Made by a program: the position numbers and the translations under genes. A stretch of 8,885 nucleotides of DNA from an uncultured Phycisphaerales bacterium (GTDB taxonomy: Bacteria; Planctomycetota; Phycisphaerae; Phycisphaerales; UBA1924): positions 1 through 8,885 of the forward strand of contig CALAFV010000326.1 in the NCBI GenBank assembly GCA_937891445.1, read 5' to 3'. The number at the start of each line of letters is the position of its first letter. Position 1 is the first letter of the stretch. Below are positions 1-4,668 of this stretch, piece after piece. The notes beneath the pieces are model-generated. The model was not told where the DNA came from and ran no database searches. It saw nothing but the letters and a program-made list of their open reading frames with translations.

Positions 1-504
1 AACGATCGTCTTGAACATCTGTCCCGCGTACCCATTCGGCGTCCAACTCGCCAGCGCGATCCGCCCGCCCCGCCGGCACACCCGCGCCATCTCCGCCGCC
101 GCGCGCCGGTGGTCCGGCGCGAACATCACGCCGAAGACCGAGATGACCGCGTCGAACTCCCCGTCCGCAAACGGCAGGTTCTCCGCGTCCCCCTTGACGA
201 ACTCGACCTCCAGCCGCTCCACGGCCGCCCGGCGCCGCCCCTGCTCCAGCAGCGCAGGCACAAAGTCGAGTCCGATGACCCGGCACCCCCGCCGCGCCGC
301 CGCGAGCGCCGCATTCCCCGTCCCCGTCGCCACGTCCAGCACCCGCCACGTCGCCTGCAGGTCCGCCGACTCGCACAACTGCTCCGCCACCAGCACGATC
401 CTCGTGGCGACGATGCCGTAATCGCCCGTTGCCCAGGTCTCGCGGCGGTTGGCGGCTGTCGGGCTCGTCGGTTGCGCGGCCAAATGCGAACGCTCCGCGG
501 TCAT
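1..504 (-). CDS. Class I SAM-dependent methyltransferase (3' end outside the window)
   Basis: This is the first 168 codons of a methyltransferase that runs off the left edge with no stop. It likely moves a methyl group from S-adenosylmethionine to an unknown small molecule in the cytoplasm. The SAM-binding glycine loop is VLDVATGTG (residues 55-63), the acidic residue after strand 2 is D80 (VIGLD), GDAENLPF lies at 105-112, and the post-motif strand RVCRRGGRIALASW at 141-154. The lead-in ETWATGDYGIV is typical of UbiE/Methyltransf_11-like enzymes. The ATG at 502-504 is the first start after an in-frame TGA at 529-531. There is no Shine-Dalgarno sequence before it, and it sits in the loop of a strong hairpin. 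A TTG at 481-483 is the only other start that keeps the domain whole. It lies 74 bases after the beta-helix gene, on the same strand. The fold is clear; the substrate cannot be read from this part. Confidence 0.9.
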   Translation of the reverse strand, partial: MTAERSHLAAQPTSPTAANRRETWATGDYGIVATRIVLVAEQLCESADLQATWRVLDVATGTGNAALAAARRGCRVIGLDFVPALLEQGRRRAAVERLEVEFVKGDAENLPFADGEFDAVISVFGVMFAPDHRRAAAEMARVCRRGGRIALASWTPNGYAGQMFKTIV

Positions 505-524
505 TGTGGCCGCGGAACGTTCGC
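486..524 (-). promoter_or_regulatory. 15-pair hairpin with the methyltransferase ATG in its loop
   Basis: Bases 486-500 and 510-524 are inverted repeats (GCGAACGCTCCGCGG and CCGCGGAACGTTCGC) around a 9-base loop, 501-509. In minus-strand RNA all 15 positions pair, one as G-U; in plus-strand RNA the same position is a C-A mismatch. The loop holds the methyltransferase ATG (502-504). Only three T bases follow the stem (ATTTGG), so it is a poor intrinsic terminator for the beta-helix gene upstream. It may control translation start, or be an inverted-repeat protein site or mRNA processing element. Structure is seen directly; role is inferred. Confidence 0.6.
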
Positions 525-578
525 GATGTCAACCAGCCGACCCGAACCTGGGGGAGCCCCGAGTGCCGACGCTCCGCA

Positions 579-1685
579 TCAGTGCGCGAGGTTCGCCCAC
601 GGGTTCGTCACCGCGAAACTCCCGCCCGGCGACGAATGCAGTTGCCCCACGTTGTTCCCCGCCGACGCGACGATGTGCCCGCCCGCGTGCGTGCTTAGCA
701 CGTTGCGCATGATCATGTTCCCGCCCGATTCCGCGCGAATCCCCACGTCGTTGTCGCTCAGCGTGTTCCCGTCCACGTGCGACCGCGTACCCGTCAGGCG
801 GATGCCCGCGCCATCGGTCACGCTGATGCCGTTGGCACGGCTGTGGTTCCCGATCACGCGCGAGTGCGACGACACCTCGATCCCGTCCCCGCCGTTGTTC
901 AGCGCGACGCAGTCGCGGATCGTCGTTCCCAGGTTGGTGAACACGAAGCCGTCCCCGCCGTTCGAGTACGCCTTGCACTCCGAGACGTCGGTCATCCCCG
1001 TCTGAGCGCGGAACCCGTCGGTGGAGTTCTGCGCGGCCGAGCACCCCCTCACCCTGCACGCCGTGCCGCCCAGGAGGAACCCGGCGTCGCCGTTGGACAT
1101 CGCCACGCAATCGATGAACGTGCCCGCGGGGCCGCCGGCGCTGAACCCGCTCTTCCCGTTGAGCGACGCGGTGCACCGCTCTACCACGGCCGCGATGCCG
1201 CCCACGCGGACCCCGTACCAGCCGCACCCCGTGACGCACACATCCGAGATCCTCACGTTCGCCGACGCGACCGACAGGTTGATCCCGTCCCCCTGGAAGC
1301 CCGCGATCATCCCGTTGCGGATCCAGACGCCGCTCTGAACCGACTCCATCCGGATGCCGTCCAGCAGGGGTGTCGGCGTGCCGCCCGGCCCGCGAAGCGT
1401 GAAGCCGTTGAGGTCGATCGTCACGTCGGAGGCCGAGATCCGGATCGCCGTGTTCGCCGACGGCATCGTGATGTTCTCGACGAGGTAGTAACTCCCCGGC
1501 TGCGTGATGACCAGCGGGATGTCCGCCGCCCGGATCGGCCGCCGCGGTTCCACTTGGTCAAGGGTCTTCATGCTCGACCCGACAGGCCCCGACGGCGGCG
1601 TGAGCGGACCCGCAAGGGCAGATCCGGCGACAATGACGGCGGCGACGGCGGCGACGGCGGCAAGCAGGCGGCGGATGCTGTGCAT
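579..1685 (-). CDS. Exported right-handed parallel beta-helix protein
   Basis: This encodes 368 residues. A Sec signal peptide covers residues 1-25 (two arginines, an Ala/Val core, likely cut after SALA). It is followed by GPLTPPSGPV and a PGSYYL segment, an N-terminal arrangement I associate with planctomycete secreted proteins. From about residue 75 to 345 the chain is a series of beta-helix coils (Beta_helix/NosD-like), with the pattern I-x-x-C-x-A-x-x-N-G-x-x-G-F/I repeating about every 22 residues. Cysteines 150, 171, 193, 215, 237 and 259 fall at the same point of successive coils. The C-terminus ends NPWANLAH. I chose the ATG at 1683-1685 because it gives a clean signal peptide and has GGAG nearby; an in-frame ATG at 1728-1730 would add 15 residues before the signal. 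No polysaccharide lyase catalytic set is recognisable, so a structural, adhesive or binding role is as likely as an enzyme. Confidence 0.87.
   Translation of the reverse strand: MHSIRRLLAAVAAVAAVIVAGSALAGPLTPPSGPVGSSMKTLDQVEPRRPIRAADIPLVITQPGSYYLVENITMPSANTAIRISASDVTIDLNGFTLRGPGGTPTPLLDGIRMESVQSGVWIRNGMIAGFQGDGINLSVASANVRISDVCVTGCGWYGVRVGGIAAVVERCTASLNGKSGFSAGGPAGTFIDCVAMSNGDAGFLLGGTACRVRGCSAAQNSTDGFRAQTGMTDVSECKAYSNGGDGFVFTNLGTTIRDCVALNNGGDGIEVSSHSRVIGNHSRANGISVTDGAGIRLTGTRSHVDGNTLSDNDVGIRAESGGNMIMRNVLSTHAGGHIVASAGNNVGQLHSSPGGSFAVTNPWANLAH
1635..1661. repeat. Three perfect copies of a 9-base repeat inside the signal-peptide codons
   Basis: GACGGCGGC occurs three times head to tail. On the coding (minus) strand each copy reads Ala-Ala-Val, so the repeat builds the hydrophobic core of the beta-helix protein's signal peptide. 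Because the unit is 9 bases, gain or loss of a copy keeps the frame and changes only the core length. Confidence 0.9.
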
Positions 1686-1795
1686 GGGCTTGGCTCCGGG
1701 TTCCCCCCCGCCTGCCCAATGCGACAGCATCCGTTCCGCCGGCTAACCGCCGTCGCGGTCCCGCCAAAGCCCGCCCGCTCTCCTCCGCCGGCCGC

Positions 1796-2077
1796 TCAGT
1801 CGCGGTCGTCCTCGGGCCAGTCCATCCCCTCTTCCGGGTCCACCCATTCCTTCGCGGCGGCCCCGTACTCCGCCCACGCCTCGCGCGCGGCCTCCAGCGC
1901 CGCCTCGCCGGCGCCGCGGCGTTCCATGTACGTGATCAGGTCCGGCTCCTTCGACACCGTGCGAGGGAACAGCCCGTCCTGCCACGCGTCGATCGCAAAA
2001 TCGCCCACGCGGTCGCCGCGGCCGCGCTGATCCGAGAGCCAGTCGAAGAAACTCCGACGCTGGGGTGTCTTGGACAT
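1796..2077 (-). CDS. Small YozE SAM-like domain protein
   Basis: This encodes 93 residues. Residues 9-72 (SFFDWLSDQRGRGDRVGDFA, then AWQDGLFPRT, ending near AREAWAEY) follow the order of conserved positions in the YozE_SAM_like family: aromatic start with W-L, D-x-V-G-D-x-A, D-x-x-F-P, and a closing A-W-x-x-Y. The family is a small sterile-alpha-motif-like helical domain of unknown function, best known from Bacillus YozE. Residues 73-93 form an acidic tail. The ATG at 2075-2077 has a strong GGGAGGTAG ribosome-binding site eight to ten bases upstream; an in-frame ATG at 2143 is less likely because it lacks that support and would add a basic, non-conserved stretch. There is no signal peptide or membrane segment. 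It follows the HPPD terminator, so it probably has its own promoter, although I could not pick one out. Confidence 0.75.
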   Translation of the reverse strand: MSKTPQRRSFFDWLSDQRGRGDRVGDFAIDAWQDGLFPRTVSKEPDLITYMERRGAGEAALEAAREAWAEYGAAAKEWVDPEEGMDWPEDDRD

Positions 2078-2153
2078 CGCTGCTACCTCCCTCGGGCGGC
2101 GGCCCTTTCGTCCCACCGCCCTGTGGAACCCTATGGCCTTCACGCTGGTCCGG

Positions 2154-2192
2154 TTCTAAAGAACAGACGGCCGACCTCGTCGGTCGGCCGTC
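2154..2192 (-). terminator. Intrinsic terminator of the HPPD gene
   Basis: An 11-pair perfect GC-rich stem (2166-2176 with 2182-2192) closes a 5-base loop. In the minus-strand direction it is followed by TGTTCTTTA, six T bases out of nine. It begins 48 bases after the HPPD stop codon and should end that transcript before the YozE-like gene. In the plus direction the stem has no T run. Confidence 0.82.
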
Positions 2193-2240
2193 CGCATGTT
2201 TCGTGTCGTCACGCCGCCAGCCGCGGCGTCGCTCGCAGGC

Positions 2241-3443
2241 TCACAGGTTTCCGCGCCGCGCCTGCTCCAGTTCCAGCGCCTCGAACAGCGCCTTGAAGTT
2301 CCCCTTCCCGAAACTCTGGCTGCCGCGGCGGCAGATGATCTCGAAGAACAGCGTCGGCCGGTCCTGCAGGGGCTTGGTGAACAGTTGCAGCAGGTACCCC
2401 TCGTCGTCCGCGTCCACCAGGATCCCCAGTTCGCGGATCTTCTGGTGGTCCTCCTTGACGGGCGAATGCCCGTGGCTGGTCAGCATCGCGTTGACGCGGT
2501 CCCAGACCTTCTCGTAGTACGCATCCGGGATCGTCAGGAACTCCACGCCGCGCCGGCGCAGTTCCGTGATCGAGTGCAGTTCGTCGTCGGTCCGCAACGC
2601 CAGGTGCTGCACGCCCGGGACGTTGTCGTGCCAGTCCAGGTACTCCTGCACCTGGCTCTTCTTCTTGCCGGCGGCGGGCTCGTTGATCGGCATCTTGATC
2701 AGGTTGTTGCCGCTGGCCATCACCTTGGACATCAGCGCCGAGTACTCCGTCGAGATGTCCTTGTCGTCGAAGTGCTTGAACATCGAGAACTCGAGCACGT
2801 TCTCGTAGAACGCGACCCAGTGGTTCATCTTGCCTTCTTCGACGTTGCCGACCAGGTGATCGACGTACTTCAGGCCGCACGGGTTCTGCCGGTTGTAGTC
2901 GTTGACCGGCAGGCCCTCGATCTTCCGGTACCCCGGCGCGAAGAGCCCGCCCTTCTTGACGTTCACCAGGTCGTAGGCGCCCTTCCTCGACACGAACGTG
3001 TGGATGCACCGCCCGTACGTCTTGATCGCGGCGTACGTGACCGACCCCGAGGCGTCGCTGACCGTCCGCGGCTCGTACGCGCTGGTGCCGCCGTTCTTCA
3101 GCGCCTGCTCGTACGCCTTCTCGGCGTCGAACACCGTGAACGCCACGTCCTTCACCCCGTCCCCGTACAGCATCACCTCGCGGCTGGCCGGATGGTCCTT
3201 CGTCAGCCCGCTGGTGAGGACGAACCGGATGTTCCCCTGCGTCACCAGCCAGTTCGCCTCCTCGCGCGAGCCCGTCGTCAGGTCCTGAAGCTGCTCAATC
3301 TGGAACCCAAAGGCGAACGCGTAGAAGTAGGCCGCCTGCTTGGCGTTCCCGACATAAAACCGAACGTGATCCACGTCGATCAGTTGGAGCGGATCCGTCG
3401 CGGAACCGGGAGCGGCGGCGGGGTGGGTGGCGGCAGTCGTCAT
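2241..3443 (-). CDS. hppD: 4-hydroxyphenylpyruvate dioxygenase
   Basis: This cytoplasmic Fe(II) enzyme turns 4-hydroxyphenylpyruvate and O2 into homogentisate and CO2, the second step of tyrosine breakdown. It has 400 residues, slightly longer than the usual 350-380 of bacterial enzymes. It has two glyoxalase-fold domains: N-terminal from about residue 22 (DVDHVRFYVGNAKQAAYFY) and C-terminal from about 190. The three iron ligands are visible: H196 in VDHLVGN, H280 in VQHLALRTDD, and E368 in LFFEIICRRG. The conserved C-terminal FGKGNFKALFEALE helix follows. The ATG at 3441-3443 has GGAGGT eight bases upstream; an earlier in-frame ATG (3467) overlaps that ribosome-binding site and is unlikely. 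No tyrosine aminotransferase, homogentisate dioxygenase or fumarylacetoacetase is in the window. Hydroxymandelate synthase is the main alternative in this fold, but length and C-terminal helix fit HPPD. Confidence 0.97.
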   Translation of the reverse strand: MTTAATHPAAAPGSATDPLQLIDVDHVRFYVGNAKQAAYFYAFAFGFQIEQLQDLTTGSREEANWLVTQGNIRFVLTSGLTKDHPASREVMLYGDGVKDVAFTVFDAEKAYEQALKNGGTSAYEPRTVSDASGSVTYAAIKTYGRCIHTFVSRKGAYDLVNVKKGGLFAPGYRKIEGLPVNDYNRQNPCGLKYVDHLVGNVEEGKMNHWVAFYENVLEFSMFKHFDDKDISTEYSALMSKVMASGNNLIKMPINEPAAGKKKSQVQEYLDWHDNVPGVQHLALRTDDELHSITELRRRGVEFLTIPDAYYEKVWDRVNAMLTSHGHSPVKEDHQKIRELGILVDADDEGYLLQLFTKPLQDRPTLFFEIICRRGSQSFGKGNFKALFEALELEQARRGNL

Positions 3444-3451
3444 TTCGGCGG
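3444..3451 (-). promoter_or_regulatory. Spacer of the ribosome-binding site that fixes the HPPD start
   Basis: On the minus strand GGAGGT (3452-3457) is followed by an eight-base spacer and then the ATG at 3443. This near-perfect site decides between the two in-frame ATGs. Confidence 0.8.
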
Positions 3452-3489
3452 ACCTCCGTGTGCACAAGCGGCACCAAAGCAGGCAATCT

Positions 3490-3551
3490 CGGACGGCCGG
3501 CAGTCACCGACCGTCTCCCTGAGTCTAGTGCCGTTCCGGCCGTCCGGCCGG
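3490..3551 (-). promoter_or_regulatory. Possible HPPD leader RNA with two alternative stems
   Basis: Bases 3490-3500 (CGGACGGCCGG) and 3536-3546 (CCGGCCGTCCG) are a perfect 11-base inverted repeat 35 bases apart. Bases 3536-3541 can instead pair with 3546-3551 (CCGGCC, GTCC loop, GGCCGG). The two stems share bases and cannot form together. The region lies 47-108 bases upstream of the HPPD start, on the side from which its mRNA would come. No T run follows either stem, so neither is an obvious attenuator. Structure is seen; regulation is inferred. Confidence 0.35.
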
Positions 3552-3649
3552 TGCGACCCGACCGGTTCCCTCCCTTACCCGAACCCCTGAGGCAATCGAG
3601 GGTCCGGATAAGTTGCATTCGGACGTCGTCAGGAATTGGTGCTCTCGGG

Positions 3650-3677
3650 TTGTCCAAGCCGATAATGCTCTGATAAA
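3650..3677 (+). promoter_or_regulatory. Weak candidate promoter for the pseudokinase gene
   Basis: TTGTCC (3650-3655, four of six matches to the sigma-70 -35 box) and GATAAA (3672-3677, four of six to the -10 box) are 16 bases apart in the A/T-rich part of the region. Transcription would start near 3684, giving a leader of about 145 bases that includes the G10 run. Planctomycete promoter rules are poorly known to me, so this is tentative. Confidence 0.3.
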
Positions 3678-3713
3678 GTTCATTTGCCCTCGTGTGTGGA
3701 GCCGCGGTGGAAT

Positions 3714-3723
3714 GGGGGGGGGG
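3714..3723 (+). repeat. Run of ten G bases
   Basis: An uninterrupted G10 lies 105 bases upstream of the pseudokinase start and would fall in its leader if the candidate promoter is right. It is the longest single-base run I noticed in the window and the only one of this kind in a non-coding region. Confidence 0.9.
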
Positions 3724-3828
3724 TCGTTGGACAAAGCCGCGGGATTCAGATCTGATGTGTTCGCACCTGGCTCCGGCCGCCGTGCGCAGTCTCTGCACAC
3801 GCCCGACCGATGCCCGGACGCTCGTTGA

Positions 3829-4644
3829 ATGATCGACCTGACCGATCGGCCGCGTCTCGGCCACTACATCCTGACCCGGGCGCTCCCGCCCTCCTCCCTC
3901 GCAGCGCGATGGCTCGCGCTCCACGAGTCTGAGCAGACGAGCCATCTGCTCTATCGCTTTCCCCCTTGCCCCGACAAGGCGGCGCGGCGGCGCTTCCTTT
4001 CGGCCGTGGACGCCGTTTCAACGCTCGTCCACCCCCACCTGCTCCCGATCCAGCAGTTCGCGTTCGACGTCGGCGGCCGCCCGTGGATTGTCACACGCTA
4101 CCCCGGCGACGCCGCCGGCCTGCTCACCCTCGACCGCCTGCTCCGCGACAAGGGTGGCCAACTTCACCCCGACGAGGCCGAACGCGCCGTCGAGCAACTC
4201 CTCGAGGCCGTGGCCTACGGCCAGGATCAAGGCATCTGGCACGGCCCGGTGCAGATGGACGAGGTCTTCGTGGACCGCCATGGCAGCCTTGCCGTTGAGC
4301 TCTACGGCATGGGCCGCCAACTCGGCTGGGGGCCCGGCGCCGCTCAGCAACTCGGCGGCGATGCCGAGGCTGCACGTGACGAGGTCCGGTCGGTCGTCGA
4401 GATCGGCTATCAACTCATCACCGGCATCCGCGCCGAGGCCCCGCTGATCCCGGCGGGCCGCCTGGTCAAGAAACTCGATCGCGCGTGGGAGACCTGGCTG
4501 GCTCACGGTCTCGACCCCTCCCGAGGGTTCGACACGCCCCGCGAGGCCATCGCCGCGCTGCCGTCCCGCCGCCCGCCCGAGACACGCACGCCGCTGGTCA
4601 ACGTGCGCAGCGTCTTCGAGCGTTTCCGCCCGACGGCTCGCTGA
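3829..4644 (+). CDS. Protein-kinase-fold protein lacking catalytic residues (probable pseudokinase)
   Basis: This encodes 271 residues with the outline of a bacterial Ser/Thr kinase. Strand 1 is LGHYILTRALP (10-20), the HPHLLPI segment follows helix C (68-74), and WIVTRY (86-91) fits the hinge-side strand. WHGPVQMDEVFVD (137-149) aligns with HRDxKxxN, RDEVRSVVEIGYQLITG (183-199) with the SDIYSLG-LLTG helix, and a closing DPSRGF-EAIAAL with the usual DP..R end. Key residues are changed: no glycine-rich loop (PPSSLAARW), Arg43 at the VAIK lysine, Ala59 at the helix C glutamate, HGPVQ for HRDxK, Glu145 for Asn, and LYG for DFG. ATP transfer is therefore unlikely; scaffolding or binding is the likelier role. 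The ATG directly follows an in-frame TGA and has only a weak ribosome-binding site. There is no signal or membrane segment. The alignment was made by eye. Confidence 0.72.
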   Translation: MIDLTDRPRLGHYILTRALPPSSLAARWLALHESEQTSHLLYRFPPCPDKAARRRFLSAVDAVSTLVHPHLLPIQQFAFDVGGRPWIVTRYPGDAAGLLTLDRLLRDKGGQLHPDEAERAVEQLLEAVAYGQDQGIWHGPVQMDEVFVDRHGSLAVELYGMGRQLGWGPGAAQQLGGDAEAARDEVRSVVEIGYQLITGIRAEAPLIPAGRLVKKLDRAWETWLAHGLDPSRGFDTPREAIAALPSRRPPETRTPLVNVRSVFERFRPTAR

Positions 4645-4654
4645 TCTCTCAGTA

Positions 4655-4668
4655 GTCAGTTGTCAGTT
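4655..4668. repeat. Two tandem GTCAGTT heptamers between converging genes
   Basis: GTCAGTT occurs twice head to tail across the 18-base gap between the pseudokinase stop and the HEAT-protein stop (4663-4665), the second copy covering that stop. No terminator stem with a T run is visible for either gene here. Confidence 0.6.

Larger units (their letters stand above)
3444..3828. other. Divergent gene-free region between HPPD and the pseudokinase
   Basis: I find no credible coding sequence in these 385 bases. The HPPD side holds its ribosome-binding site and the inverted repeats at 3490-3551. The centre (about 3600-3700) is noticeably richer in A and T than the genes on either side, as expected for promoters, and contains a direct repeat of GATAA (3661-3665 and 3672-3676). 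A run of ten G bases sits at 3714-3723. I could not choose a convincing HPPD promoter on the minus strand. Confidence 0.7.

Noticed and set aside
550..565. Short GC stem (GGGGGAGCCCC) after the beta-helix stop as a terminator
   Set aside because: The loop is only about two bases and no T run follows.
1686..1730. Upstream ATG of the beta-helix gene
   Set aside because: It would place 15 residues in front of a standard signal peptide; the inner ATG has GGAG at good spacing.
777..2030. 417-residue plus-strand open frame across the beta-helix and YozE-like genes
   Set aside because: It is Arg/Pro/Ala-rich without domains and crosses two genes with good evidence on the other strand.
1..3443. Quinone or tocopherol pathway joining HPPD and the methyltransferase
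   Set aside because: Two unrelated genes and a terminator lie between them, and the methyltransferase substrate is unknown.
2196..3590. 464-residue plus-strand open frame opposite HPPD
   Set aside because: It is the mirror of an unmistakable HPPD gene; its sequence is low-complexity Val/Arg/Leu.
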